Source: an uncultured Lachnospiraceae bacterium
GTDB lineage: Bacteria > Bacillota > Clostridia > Lachnospirales > Lachnospiraceae
DNA length: 41,308 bases
Direction: 5' to 3'
Assembly (NCBI GenBank): GCA_947630805.1
Contig: CANRIV010000014.1
Location: forward strand, 1-41,308
This document shows, piece by piece, positions 8,488 through 19,288 of the stretch; positions within the stretch are counted from its first letter, which is position 1; the number at the start of each line of letters is the position of its first letter. Made by a program: the position numbers and the translations under genes. The notes under the pieces were generated by a model. It made no database searches. It saw only the letters and a list, made by a program, of their open reading frames with translations, and was not told the origin of the DNA.

Positions 8488-9861
8488 CTAATTATCCGGA
8501 TAATATTTCTCTAAGTATTTATCATCAATTCGTTTCAGTTCCGACTTTGGCAGCATGGAGAGAAGTTTCCATCCGATATCCATAGTCTCTATCACGGAAC
8601 GATTGGTATCATATCCCTGAGATACATATTCCTTTTCAAATTCATCAGCAAATCTTGCATAAATCAAGTCAATATCTGACAAAGCTGCCTCTCCCAGAAT
8701 TGTCATCAATTCTTTTGCATCTTTTCCACGGGCATATGCAGAAAAAAGCTGATTCATTACATTGCTGTGATCCTCTCTTGTCTTTCCCTCTCCTATCCCT
8801 TTATCTTTCAGACGGGACAGGGATGGCAGCACATCAATCGGCGGCGTCACGCCCTTACGGAACAACTCACGGCTCAATATAATCTGTCCTTCTGTAATAT
8901 AACCTGTCAGGTCAGGGATTGGGTGCGTCTTATCATCCTCCGGCATGGTAAGTATTGGTATCATTGTAATACTTCCATCCCGTCCTCTCTGTCGTCCTGC
9001 ACGCTCATAAAGTGTCGCAAGGTCTGTATACATATAGCCGGGATATCCACGTCTTCCGGGAACTTCTTTCCGCGCTGCGGATACCTCTCGCAGTGCATCT
9101 GCGTAATTGGTAATATCTGTAAGGATGACAAGTACGTGCATTCCTTTTTCAAAGGCAAGATATTCTGCTGCCGTCAACGCCATACGCGGTGTGGCAATAC
9201 GCTCTACCGCCGGGTCATTGGCAAGGTTAATAAACAGAACTGTTCTGTCAATCGCTCCGGTTTCTTTAAAACTGTTTATGAAAAAGTTTGACTCTTCAAA
9301 CGTAATACCTACTGCTGCAAATACAACGGCAAACGGCTCGTCTGTTCCGATTACTTTTGCCTGTTTTGCAATCTGAGCAGCCAGATTGGCATGAGGAAGT
9401 CCCGAAGCCGAAAATATCGGAAGTTTCTGTCCCCGGACCAATGTATTTAGTCCGTCGATTGCAGAAATTCCTGTCTGAATAAATTCGGAAGGATAATTTC
9501 TTGCTGCCGGATTCATGGCGATTCCGTTGATATCCTTTCTCTCGTCCGGAAGAATTTCAGGTCCGTTATCGATAGGATTTCCCAATCCGTCAAACACTCT
9601 TCCCAGCATATCCATGGAAACGCCAAGTTCCATGCTTCTGCCTAAAAATCTGACTTTACTGTTGGAAAGGTTGATTCCTGTAGAATCTTCAAAAAGCTGT
9701 ACAAGAGCATTATTTCCGTTGACTTCCAGCACTTTACATCGGCGCACTTCACCGTTTGCCAATTCAATTTCTCCCAGTTCATCATAGGTGACGCCTTCCA
9801 CGTCTCTTACCATCATCAGCGGTCCTGCCACTTCCTGAATTGTTCTATATTCTTTTGGCAT
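8488..9861 (-). CDS. ntpB: V-type ATPase subunit B (non-catalytic nucleotide-site subunit)
   Basis: The 457-residue protein is full length for subunit B. It starts [16 protein letters not shown], and at the position of a P-loop it has the degenerate [11 protein letters not shown] (151-161), which marks the non-catalytic B subunit as opposed to A. Arg350 in SLSRLKDKG is at the place of the arginine that reaches into the catalytic site of the neighbouring A subunit. B alternates with A to form the A3B3 head. Its ATG lies 1 bp after the end of ntpA, with AAGGAGGAATTC inside the end of ntpA, which suggests translational coupling. Confidence 0.96.
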   Translation of the reverse strand: MPKEYRTIQEVAGPLMMVRDVEGVTYDELGEIELANGEVRRCKVLEVNGNNALVQLFEDSTGINLSNSKVRFLGRSMELGVSMDMLGRVFDGLGNPIDNGPEILPDERKDINGIAMNPAARNYPSEFIQTGISAIDGLNTLVRGQKLPIFSASGLPHANLAAQIAKQAKVIGTDEPFAVVFAAVGITFEESNFFINSFKETGAIDRTVLFINLANDPAVERIATPRMALTAAEYLAFEKGMHVLVILTDITNYADALREVSAARKEVPGRRGYPGYMYTDLATLYERAGRQRGRDGSITMIPILTMPEDDKTHPIPDLTGYITEGQIILSRELFRKGVTPPIDVLPSLSRLKDKGIGEGKTREDHSNVMNQLFSAYARGKDAKELMTILGEAALSDIDLIYARFADEFEKEYVSQGYDTNRSVIETMDIGWKLLSMLPKSELKRIDDKYLEKYYPDN

Positions 9862-9862
9862 T

Positions 9863-11635
9863 TTAGAATTCCTCCTTCCTTAAAGTATCTGCTATTTCCT
9901 GTTTCAGCTGGCTGTTAATTCTTTCGTATTCACAATCCAGATTATCTTCCGGTGTGTATTTAAAACGGCCAATCGCCTCACGGACAGGCATTTTAATCAA
10001 GTCTTCCACATCAGCTCCATTCTTTAAAGCCTCTGCAGATTTATCATAGAATCCTAATACCAGTTCCATCATCATTTTTTGTTTTTTCAAGGATGTGTAC
10101 GTGTCAATTTCATGGAAGGAATTCTGATGCAGATAATCCTCTCTGATAGAACGGGATGCTTCCATTTTCAGTCGGTCGGGTGCTGAGAGCGCATCCATAC
10201 CTACCATTTTTACAATTTCCTCTAATTCTGCTTCTTCCTGTAACAGGCGCATCAGTTCCTGCCGAAGTTCTAACCAGTTTTCACTGACATTTTCCTGAAA
10301 CCATGTGCCTATGCTGTCTACGTACAGGGAATAGCTTGTCAGCCAGTTGATTGCCGGAAAGTGTCTCTTATATGCCAGATTGGAATCCAATCCCCAGAAC
10401 ACTTTTACAATGCGCAGTGTCGCCTGAGACACCGGCTCCGAGATATCTCCACCCGGAGGAGATACGGCACCAATAACAGATAAGGCTCCGTCTCTTCCTT
10501 CTTTTCCAAGCGTAATGACGTCTCCGGCACGCTCATAGAACTGTGCCAGACGGCTTCCAAGATATGCGGGATACCCTTCTTCTCCCGGCATTTCTTCCAA
10601 ACGTCCTGACATTTCACGGAGAGCCTCTGCCCAACGGGATGTAGAATCTGCCATCAATGCTACCGAATATCCCATATCTCTGAAATATTCTGCGATTGTA
10701 ATACCTGTATAGATAGAAGCCTCTCTCGCTGCAACAGGCATATCAGATGTATTGGCAATTAAAACTGTTCTTTCCATCAGGGACTGTCCGGTTTTAGGAT
10801 CTTTTAATTCCGGAAATTCATTCAAAACATCTGTCATTTCATTTCCCCGTTCGCCACATCCTATATATACGACAATGTCTGCTTCAGCCCATTTTGCCAG
10901 CTGATGCTGTATTACGGTCTTTCCACTTCCAAATGGTCCCGGAACAGAAGCCACGCCTCCTCTGGCAATCGGGAATAACGTATCTACTACTCTCTGACCT
11001 GTAATCAATGGCTTGTTTGGTGCCTTTTTTTCTTTGTAAGGACGTCCTTTTCTTACCGGCCACTTTTGCATCAGGGTCAGTTCCTTTTCTCCCTCGTCGG
11101 TCTTTACTTTGGCAATTACTTCTGTTACATCAAAGCTGCCCGCCCTGATATCCGTGATTTCTCCTTCTATTCCATAAGGCACCATAATTTTCTGTGTGAC
11201 GACTGCTGTTTCTTTTACTGTCCCAATAATATCTCCGGATTCAACAATATCTCCCACTTTCACAGTCGGAACAAAATCCCATTTCAGTTCTCTTTTCAGA
11301 GATGGTACCTGTACCCCTCTCTTCAAGAGATTTCCTGAAATCTTCATAATATCATCCAGTGGCCTTTGGATTCCATCATAAATACTTCCTATCAGACCCG
11401 GTCCCAGCTCCACAGACATTGGCGCGCCTGTAGATTCTACCGGCTCTCCCGGTCCCAATCCTGCCGTCTCCTCGTATACCTGTATGGAAGCCCGGTCCTC
11501 GTGCATTTCAATAATCTCGCCAATCAAATGCTTATCGCTTACTCTCACCACGTCAAACATATTGGCATCTCTCATGCCGTCCGCAATAACCAGAGGTCCT
11601 GCCACTTTTCTAATTACGCCTTTGCTAAATTCCAT
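9863..11635 (-). CDS. ntpA: V-type ATPase subunit A (catalytic)
   Basis: The product is 590 residues from ATG 11633-11635, which follows TAGGAAGGATAAGAAC; the longer frame to 11668 would overlap ntpG and add 11 residues unlike the family. It contains the P-loop GPFGSGKT (233-240), the catalytic glutamate and partner arginine in GCGERGNEM (Glu262, Arg263), and the bulge domain (about residues 110-190) that distinguishes V/A-type A subunits from F1 beta. It hydrolyses ATP in the cytoplasmic head to drive the rotor. It is followed at once by ntpB. Confidence 0.96.
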   Translation of the reverse strand: MEFSKGVIRKVAGPLVIADGMRDANMFDVVRVSDKHLIGEIIEMHEDRASIQVYEETAGLGPGEPVESTGAPMSVELGPGLIGSIYDGIQRPLDDIMKISGNLLKRGVQVPSLKRELKWDFVPTVKVGDIVESGDIIGTVKETAVVTQKIMVPYGIEGEITDIRAGSFDVTEVIAKVKTDEGEKELTLMQKWPVRKGRPYKEKKAPNKPLITGQRVVDTLFPIARGGVASVPGPFGSGKTVIQHQLAKWAEADIVVYIGCGERGNEMTDVLNEFPELKDPKTGQSLMERTVLIANTSDMPVAAREASIYTGITIAEYFRDMGYSVALMADSTSRWAEALREMSGRLEEMPGEEGYPAYLGSRLAQFYERAGDVITLGKEGRDGALSVIGAVSPPGGDISEPVSQATLRIVKVFWGLDSNLAYKRHFPAINWLTSYSLYVDSIGTWFQENVSENWLELRQELMRLLQEEAELEEIVKMVGMDALSAPDRLKMEASRSIREDYLHQNSFHEIDTYTSLKKQKMMMELVLGFYDKSAEALKNGADVEDLIKMPVREAIGRFKYTPEDNLDCEYERINSQLKQEIADTLRKEEF

Positions 11636-11648
11636 GTTCTTATCCTTC

Positions 11649-11969
11649 CTATTTATTTCCAAAAACAATATCTGAGCCGATTGCCTGTTCTACACTGTCT
11701 TTCACTCCCTGAACACCTGCGCCTGTATTTCCCTGAACACCTGGAATCAGGATAATGGCAGGTGTTACCTGCTCTTTATATTTTTCAATTTCATTTTCTA
11801 TCTGTTCTGCCAGCGATTCCGTAATGTATATGATTCCATAATCTCCTGTGGCAAGCTTGCGGAGCTTTTGCGCGCCCTCTGCAGCGTCTGCAACAGGAAA
11901 TATATCCAATCCCAGTGCACTGAAACCGTATATGCTGTCGTAATCGCCTATTACCGCTATTTTACGCAT
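11649..11969 (-). CDS. ntpG: V-type ATPase subunit F (NtpG), stalk subunit
   Basis: The 106-residue product starts [20 protein letters not shown], the pattern of V/A-type subunit F, which folds like a response regulator receiver and binds the D axle. The small size and the place between subunits C and A match the Enterococcus hirae ntp operon, where this subunit is called NtpG. Its ATG overlaps the end of ntpC by 8 bp, which suggests translational coupling. Confidence 0.93.
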   Translation of the reverse strand: MRKIAVIGDYDSIYGFSALGLDIFPVADAAEGAQKLRKLATGDYGIIYITESLAEQIENEIEKYKEQVTPAIILIPGVQGNTGAGVQGVKDSVEQAIGSDIVFGNK

Positions 11970-12930
11970 ACATTACCCTTACCCTTTCCTGAATAAATTC
12001 ATTGTCAAAATGATTCAGCTTTCCTGACAGAATAATTTTAACTGTCTTGATTTCGTTTTCTCTCGCAATGACATATGCGATAATCGGTCCTAACGTAAAC
12101 GCGTTGTATTTCTGTGATTGAATCTGTTCCATTATCTTATTATCGCACCAGCACTCGAAAACAGATTTGGATACCTGCAATGCTTTCACCGCTTCTCCAT
12201 ATCCTGCACTTTCGAGATAACCACAGACGCCGTCTATCCCATTTTCCACTGCGGCAATCAAATCCGTAACGCTGATTCCATTGCATCTTACCAGACACTT
12301 TCTGACAAATTCACTGTCTTTTCCGGTAGAAGCACAGCGCACCGCCATCTTAATATCTGCAATCGTAATCTGGATGTCAGCATATTTCTGTATCAGTTCA
12401 TTTTGGGAATTGCTGCCTGCTTTACGAATTGCTTCAAGCGCCGCTCGGTCGATAATAATATCGCACAGTTGTCCGCTGCCTGTCCGAAGCAATATTTCCG
12501 TAGCTTCTTTGGCTGCTGCTCCCATATTGTCCGGCAAACGGGAATACTGTCCCTGTCTGATACAGTCTTTTAGAAATTCGGTATCCAGACTACAATGTGT
12601 ATAAAAAACATTTTCTGTCTCATCTTCTGTACACACCTGCTTGATTGCAGCTTTCAGATTGTGAAATTCATCCGGAATTGTCAATATTTCATATTCTTTC
12701 TTATCTTTCACAATATCATAAAGAACTTTCCATGTGCGGTGCTTTTCCTCGAGCAGCATCTCTTCTGCTTTTTGTTCCGGATTACCATTTCCCCATCCTT
12801 TATCTCGCAAAAAGGCCATACACGCATCATAACTATCGCACTGAATCAGCTGGGATATTGTCTCATCCGTAAATAAAGTGCTCTCCAAGGCCCTTATTCT
12901 GGCAACACCATACGTATATTCCTGTTCCAT
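11962..12930 (-). CDS. ntpC: V-type ATPase subunit C (NtpC), rotor-to-ring adaptor
   Basis: The 322-residue protein is almost all helical and begins MEQEYTYGVARIRALESTLF, typical of the bacterial V-type C subunit (yeast subunit d family). It forms a funnel on top of the membrane K ring and receives the D/F axle. The ATG at 12928-12930 follows TAGGAGGTAATGCC. It lies 11 bp after ntpE and overlaps ntpG at its end. Confidence 0.93.
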   Translation of the reverse strand: MEQEYTYGVARIRALESTLFTDETISQLIQCDSYDACMAFLRDKGWGNGNPEQKAEEMLLEEKHRTWKVLYDIVKDKKEYEILTIPDEFHNLKAAIKQVCTEDETENVFYTHCSLDTEFLKDCIRQGQYSRLPDNMGAAAKEATEILLRTGSGQLCDIIIDRAALEAIRKAGSNSQNELIQKYADIQITIADIKMAVRCASTGKDSEFVRKCLVRCNGISVTDLIAAVENGIDGVCGYLESAGYGEAVKALQVSKSVFECWCDNKIMEQIQSQKYNAFTLGPIIAYVIARENEIKTVKIILSGKLNHFDNEFIQERVRVMYA

Positions 12931-12941
12931 GGCATTACCTC

Positions 12942-13535
12942 CTATCCAAACAATTCTTTTCCTACGATATCTTTCAGTCTGTCTGTGTTAGAATCAAACA
13001 GCGCTTTTATGGTACAGTTTTCTTCTATTTCGCCGTAAGCAAGCACAAAACCATCGCCAATCGAAACAGCATCCGGATGGATTTTTATCGTTCCGCCTTT
13101 TGCTTTAGCAATTTCTTCTACTCTCTTGGAAAATCCTTCGGGAATTCTGTCAATATCTCTCTTTCCAAAATACATAACGCCGTCCCCGGATTGAACATTT
13201 GCTTCAAGAATTTTTTCAAGAATATGAAAATACTCTTCTGCCGGAAGATTTTCGATTTTACTTTCTGCCTGAGAAATTACACTGTCGATACATTCCTGTT
13301 TTGCCCGTAATATGGAATTGCGTTCCAGAAATTCTGCGCCGGACTTTGTTTTTTCTTCCAGCAAATTTCTTTCTGCCTTTGCCTTTTTCTCATATGCTTC
13401 TATTTCTTTTTGAACGTTCTTCTTTACTTCTTCCATATAAGCGTCACAATAGTCATCTGACTTTTTTAAGATTTCATCTGCCTCTGCTTTTGCCTGTGCC
13501 TGAATTTCCTCCACAATCTTATCTAATCCGCTCAT
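12942..13535 (-). CDS. ntpE: V-type ATPase subunit E (peripheral stalk)
   Basis: The 197-residue product begins with a long charged helix (about 1-95, rich in Lys, Glu and Ala) and ends with a compact domain (about 100-197) that caps the A3B3 head, as in subunit E. With the coiled-coil protein encoded at 16168-16476 it forms the peripheral stalks that resist rotation. ATG at 13533-13535 follows TTGGAGAAATTTT. It lies 17 bp after ntpK. Confidence 0.93.
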   Translation of the reverse strand: MSGLDKIVEEIQAQAKAEADEILKKSDDYCDAYMEEVKKNVQKEIEAYEKKAKAERNLLEEKTKSGAEFLERNSILRAKQECIDSVISQAESKIENLPAEEYFHILEKILEANVQSGDGVMYFGKRDIDRIPEGFSKRVEEIAKAKGGTIKIHPDAVSIGDGFVLAYGEIEENCTIKALFDSNTDRLKDIVGKELFG

Positions 13536-13552
13536 AAAATTTCTCCAATTAA

Positions 13553-16055
<2,503 letters not shown>

Positions 16056-16167
16056 AATTTTAGATTCTCCATTTCGTCATCATTTCGTCATATGGTTTCT
16101 ATTTTCGTATTTCTTCTTTCATAGTTTCCATACAACTTTTATAACAGTACATTACAATATTTTCTGA

Positions 16168-16476
16168 TTATATCAGTGCGCGAATGACAGCATCTACTGC
16201 TGCATCCGACTTTTCAGCAGCCTGATTTCTGATATTTCCTATTTTTTCTTCAACCGCCTGTGCCGCATTTTTGCTGTATTCATCGCAGCTCTTTTGCATT
16301 TCTTTCATGACATTTTCTTCTTTTTCTTTCGCTCGCGCCAAAATTGTTTTCCGATATTCTTCTGCTTTTATCTTTATCTGATTATTATGGTCTAAAGCGT
16401 TTTCTTTTGCAGTATTTACAGTTTTTTCCGCCTCCAATTCTGCCACTCTTACTGCATCTATTGTCTCTTTAATCAA
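16168..16476 (-). CDS. ntpF: V-type ATPase coiled-coil subunit (NtpF/G/H type, peripheral stalk), TTG start
   Basis: The 102-residue product is nearly all charged helix with an alternating Ala/Glu/Lys pattern, like the NtpF (subunit G/H) coil that pairs with subunit E in the peripheral stalk. Its place as first gene matches the E. hirae order. The start codon is TTG at 16474-16476, preceded by AAGGAAGGTGGCAGG; no ATG occurs in this frame before an upstream in-frame stop at about 16534. The non-ATG start may tune the level of the first subunit. The 5' side is unusual: three 111-bp repeats lie between the gene and the likely promoter. Confidence 0.88.
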   Translation of the reverse strand: MIKETIDAVRVAELEAEKTVNTAKENALDHNNQIKIKAEEYRKTILARAKEKEENVMKEMQKSCDEYSKNAAQAVEEKIGNIRNQAAEKSDAAVDAVIRALI

Positions 16477-16547
16477 CCTGCCACCTTCCTTTCCGGCTTT
16501 TACAGCTCTGTTTTCTAAACGGAATTTTTCATTTCAATCTCTTCCTT

Positions 16548-16880
16548 CGACTTTTGAAACGGTATCGGATGACCGTTTCAAAACTTTGCTTCGCAAAGCA
16601 CGCTCCTGTCGGAGCTGGTCAAGTACGATTATGAAACACTTGATGTGTTTCTTTTTTGCGACTTTTGAAACGGTATCGGATAACCGTTTCAAAACTTTGC
16701 TTCGCAAAGCACGCTCCTATCGGAGCTGGTCAAGTACGATTATGAAACACTTGATGTGTTTCTCTTTTGCGACTTTTGAAACGGTATTGGATGACCGTTT
16801 CAAAACTTTGCTTCGCAAAGCACGCTCCTGTCGGAGCTAGTCAAGTACGATTATGAAACACTTGATGTGTTTCATAATCT
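16548..16880. repeat. three tandem 111-bp hairpin-rich repeats upstream of the V-ATPase operon
   Basis: Units begin at 16548, 16659 and 16770, each with CGACTTTTGAAACGG, and the array ends at about 16880. Every unit holds four inverted repeats in the same order: GAAACGGT/ACCGTTTC, CTTTGC-TTC-GCAAAG, GCTCC/GGAGC, and GAAACAC/GTGTTTC; the last copy is extended to GATTATGAAACAC/GTGTTTCATAATC. Most differences between units fall in loops (TGTC or TATC; ATCGGATG or ATTGGATG). Because 111 is a multiple of three the array is open on the plus strand, but I do not regard that frame as a gene. A related copy is at 2964-3109. Confidence 0.95.
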
Positions 16881-16882
16881 AT

Positions 16883-16913
16883 ACTATACCACACTGAGAG
16901 GTTAATATGTTAA
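16883..16913 (-). promoter_or_regulatory. alternative extended -10 promoter candidate for the V-ATPase operon
   Basis: On the minus strand TGGTATAGT (16883-16891) is an extended -10 box; TTAACA lies 19 bp upstream. It would start just before the repeat array. The candidate at 16985-17013 has better spacing. Confidence 0.3.
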
Positions 16914-16984
16914 ATTTTTCTATTTTTTTTGTAACTATAAAATATCATCTATCGGCTTTTTTTACTTATTATTACCGGCTTTTT

Positions 16985-17013
16985 TCTATATTATAATATC
17001 AGGCAGCGGTCAA
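16985..17013 (-). promoter_or_regulatory. candidate promoter of the V-ATPase operon
   Basis: TTGACC (17008-17013) and TATAGA (16985-16990) on the minus strand are 17 bp apart, between the tRNA terminator and the repeat array. The stretch 16477-17033 holds no gene; it contains this promoter, the three repeats and the ntpF ribosome binding site. Use of this promoter would give a leader of about 500 nt. Confidence 0.5.
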
Positions 17014-17033
17014 AGCGGTCTTTTTTATAAAAT

Positions 17034-17060
17034 AAAAAAAGTGCCTGTTGAAAGACACTT
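17034..17060 (-). terminator. terminator of the tRNA-Trp transcript
   Basis: On the minus strand AAGTGTC-TTTCAACA-GGCACTT forms a 7-bp stem followed directly by a run of T residues. It lies 12 bp after the tRNA. Confidence 0.8.
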
Positions 17061-17071
17061 TTACTTTGAAG

Positions 17072-17142
17072 CAGGGGTGGAAGGAATCGAACCCTCCTCT
17101 GGAGTTTTGGAGACTCTTATTCTACCGATGAACTACACCCCT
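17072..17142 (-). tRNA. tRNA-Trp (anticodon CCA)
   Basis: The 71-nt minus-strand sequence folds as a cloverleaf. The acceptor stem is AGGGGTG/CACCCCT. The anticodon loop is CTCCAAA on the stem GAGT/ACTC, giving CCA. The T arm is GAGGG-TTCGATT-CCTTC. The discriminator base is G, as usual for tryptophan tRNA. The 3' CCA is not encoded. The gene stands alone with its own promoter and terminator. Confidence 0.93.
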
Positions 17143-17165
17143 GTATGTGATTTTGCACAAGGATA

Positions 17166-17194
17166 TTTATATCATAAACACTATTATATGTCAA
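17166..17194 (-). promoter_or_regulatory. promoter of tRNA-Trp
   Basis: TTGACA (17189-17194, exact consensus) and TATAAA (17166-17171) on the minus strand with a 17-bp spacer, 23 bp upstream of the tRNA 5' end. This is the best housekeeping promoter in the window. Confidence 0.85.
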
Positions 17195-17220
17195 GCAAAA
17201 GCCCTTCTATTCCTCTCCTG

Positions 17221-18576
17221 TTATATAATGTCTGCCGCCTCTTTAATATTGTTGACACCTTCCAATAAAATCCCGTCTGCTTTTTGGATATTTTTTACGC
17301 ATACAGCCGGAAGAATACATCTCTTAAATCCCAGTTTTTTTGCTTCCAGAACTCTCTGTTCCACTTGGGAGACGGCACGTACTTCGCCCGCCAGTCCCAC
17401 TTCGCCAAACACAATCGTATCGGCATCTATCACTCTGTTCTTATAGCTTCCAATCAGCGCCATTACCAGAGCCAAATCCATAGCCGGCTCATTAATTTTC
17501 ATACCGCCTGCCACGTTGACATAAGCGTCATAATCGCTCATTTGTATTCCCACGCGCTTTTCTATTACCGCCATCAGCAGATTGACTCTATTGTAATCCG
17601 TTCCCACGGATGTCCTTCTCGGAATTCCAAAATTTGTATGGGTAATTAATGCCTGAATTTCTACTAATATAGGGCGCGTCCCTTCCATAAGGCACGATAC
17701 AACGGACCCGGAAGCATCTTCGGGTCTTCCCTCCAGCATAAACTCGGATGGATTAAGCACTTGCTGCAGCCCGTCTTCCCGCATCTCAAATACTCCGATT
17801 TCATTTGTGGCGCCAAATCTGTTTTTTACAGTACGGATAATCCGGTATGCTGCATGCCGGTCTCCCTCAAAATACAGTACTGTATCCACCATATGTTCCA
17901 GAACTCTTGGACCTGCCACAACGCCTTCTTTTGTCACATGCCCTACTATAAATATCGGTATGGCACTTCCTTTTGCCATCTGCATTAAAGTATTTGTGGA
18001 TTCTCTCACCTGACTGACACTTCCAGGTGCAGAACTGATGTCTTCCCGGAATACTGTCTGAATAGAATCAATCACTACAGCATCAGGTTTTAACTTTTCT
18101 ACCACTGACTCAATGACATCCAGACTGGTCTCTGATAAAAGCTGTAACCGGTCAGAAAACTGTCCCATTCTGTTGGCACGCAGCTTAATCTGCTTCAAAG
18201 ATTCCTCGCCTGATATGTATATAATATTTTTACCATCATTAGACATATTGCGGCACACCTGCAACAATAATGTAGATTTTCCGATTCCCGGATCACCTCC
18301 TACGAGAATCAGTCCACCAGGTACTACGCCGCCACCCAAAACTCTGTCCAGTTCGCAAAAACCTGTGGATATGCGTTCTTCATCCTTCGCACTGACTTCA
18401 TTAATTGTTACTGGCTGACTATCCCAAAGAGGTTTTTTTAACCGACTGTTTTTTTCTCTCACAGGCTCTTCCACAAAAGTGCCCACTTCTCTGCATCCGG
18501 GACACTGTCCCAGCCATTTCGAGGACTCATACCCACATTCTCTGCAGAAAAATACTGTTTTTCCTGTCTTTGCCAT
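17221..18576 (-). CDS. radA: DNA repair protein RadA (Sms)
   Basis: The 451-residue protein has the RadA layout. A four-cysteine zinc finger (Cys11, Cys14, Cys25, Cys28) is followed by a RecA-like ATPase core with Walker A GGDPGIGKST (93-102) and the RadA-specific KNRFG motif (251-255), then a Lon-like C-terminal domain. RadA is a branch-migration helicase acting on recombination intermediates. I prefer ATG 18574-18576 (MAKTGK), which has GGGAG at proper spacing; the ATG 12 bp upstream is also possible. The order clpC, small gene, radA on one strand recalls the clpC-radA pairing of many Firmicutes. Confidence 0.95.
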   Translation of the reverse strand: MAKTGKTVFFCRECGYESSKWLGQCPGCREVGTFVEEPVREKNSRLKKPLWDSQPVTINEVSAKDEERISTGFCELDRVLGGGVVPGGLILVGGDPGIGKSTLLLQVCRNMSNDGKNIIYISGEESLKQIKLRANRMGQFSDRLQLLSETSLDVIESVVEKLKPDAVVIDSIQTVFREDISSAPGSVSQVRESTNTLMQMAKGSAIPIFIVGHVTKEGVVAGPRVLEHMVDTVLYFEGDRHAAYRIIRTVKNRFGATNEIGVFEMREDGLQQVLNPSEFMLEGRPEDASGSVVSCLMEGTRPILVEIQALITHTNFGIPRRTSVGTDYNRVNLLMAVIEKRVGIQMSDYDAYVNVAGGMKINEPAMDLALVMALIGSYKNRVIDADTIVFGEVGLAGEVRAVSQVEQRVLEAKKLGFKRCILPAVCVKNIQKADGILLEGVNNIKEAADII

Positions 18577-18672
18577 TGCATCTCCCATTCTACCGCCTGT
18601 TATGGTAGCACAAATCGTTACTTCAGTGTCTTTCCGTCACATTTTCAAAAATTTTTTGTTTTTAAGAAAATA

Positions 18673-18696
18673 GCAAAGGCCCGTCAAGGCCTTTGC
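18673..18696 (-). terminator. terminator of the small gene after clpC
   Basis: GCAAAGGCC/GGCCTTTGC forms a perfect 9-bp stem with a 6-nt loop; the minus-strand sequence after it is T-rich (TATTTTCTT). It lies 17 bp after the stop of the gene at 18714. Confidence 0.8.
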
Positions 18697-18713
18697 AACT
18701 GTTCATTATCCTA

Positions 18714-19130
18714 TTAAGATACAGCATTAATTTTTATCTGCGTCATTGTTCCTTTTTGTAATTCTACATCAAAAGTGATTTTACCCCCAATGTCGGTTTT
18801 TGAAATTCCCATATTTTTTTCTCCTGCCACAATCTCATAATTCCGATTGGACTCGAGTTCCAAAGTAATCTGTGTATTTCCATCTCCATCTACAAAAAAA
18901 CTAACTTTGTCTGCTGTTTCCTGAAATACACTAACTGCTGTTCCGGGAATTGATTCATAAACAAAAGTTGAATTTCTCTCTAACTTTGTCATACCGTTCC
19001 ATGTTTTGACCTTATATACATCTCCTGACACTTCAAAATCAGCTAATTTCTTTTTTTCCGGTAAAGTGTAGTCTCCAAAACTAATTGTTCCGTTACTCTC
19101 TTTTCTGATTAATTCTTTGATTACTGTCAT
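18714..19130 (-). CDS. small conserved protein of unknown function
   Basis: The 138-residue protein starts at ATG 19128-19130 (MTVIKELIRKESNGTISFGD); AGGAGG lies 6 bp upstream, whereas other in-frame ATGs upstream lack spacing. There is no signal peptide or membrane helix. The sequence looks like beta-strands, with a recurring GTxVxxF/ITLELE pattern. I recall close relatives in Lachnospiraceae, sometimes labelled 'endosialidase', but nothing in the sequence shows sialidase Asp boxes, so that label should not be trusted. It lies between clpC and radA and has its own terminator, which suggests cotranscription with clpC or its own promoter. Confidence 0.75.
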   Translation of the reverse strand: MTVIKELIRKESNGTISFGDYTLPEKKKLADFEVSGDVYKVKTWNGMTKLERNSTFVYESIPGTAVSVFQETADKVSFFVDGDGNTQITLELESNRNYEIVAGEKNMGISKTDIGGKITFDVELQKGTMTQIKINAVS

Positions 19131-19288
19131 TTTCATCCTCCTGTTTTTTGATGTCTCATTGCAAGTTTCTCTTAACGTTTCCATTGTATCATAAAAATAG
19201 AGTGAATTATTATTTTTTTGTTATTTTTTTAAACAATATTTTTATAACGCTTACTGTCACCATTTGCTCTGCGGGCACAGGGCATCTG

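Noticed and set aside
8767-9291. 174-codon plus-strand frame opposite ntpB
   Set aside because: It lies wholly antisense to a clearly conserved gene and has no family resemblance; the same holds for the other long antisense frames.
16586-16840. 84-codon plus-strand frame over the 111-bp repeats
   Set aside because: It is open only because the repeat period is a multiple of three; it has no ribosome binding site and the variation follows hairpin loops, not codon positions.
16548-16880. CRISPR array
   Set aside because: Units are directly adjacent with no unique spacers, and no cas genes are present.
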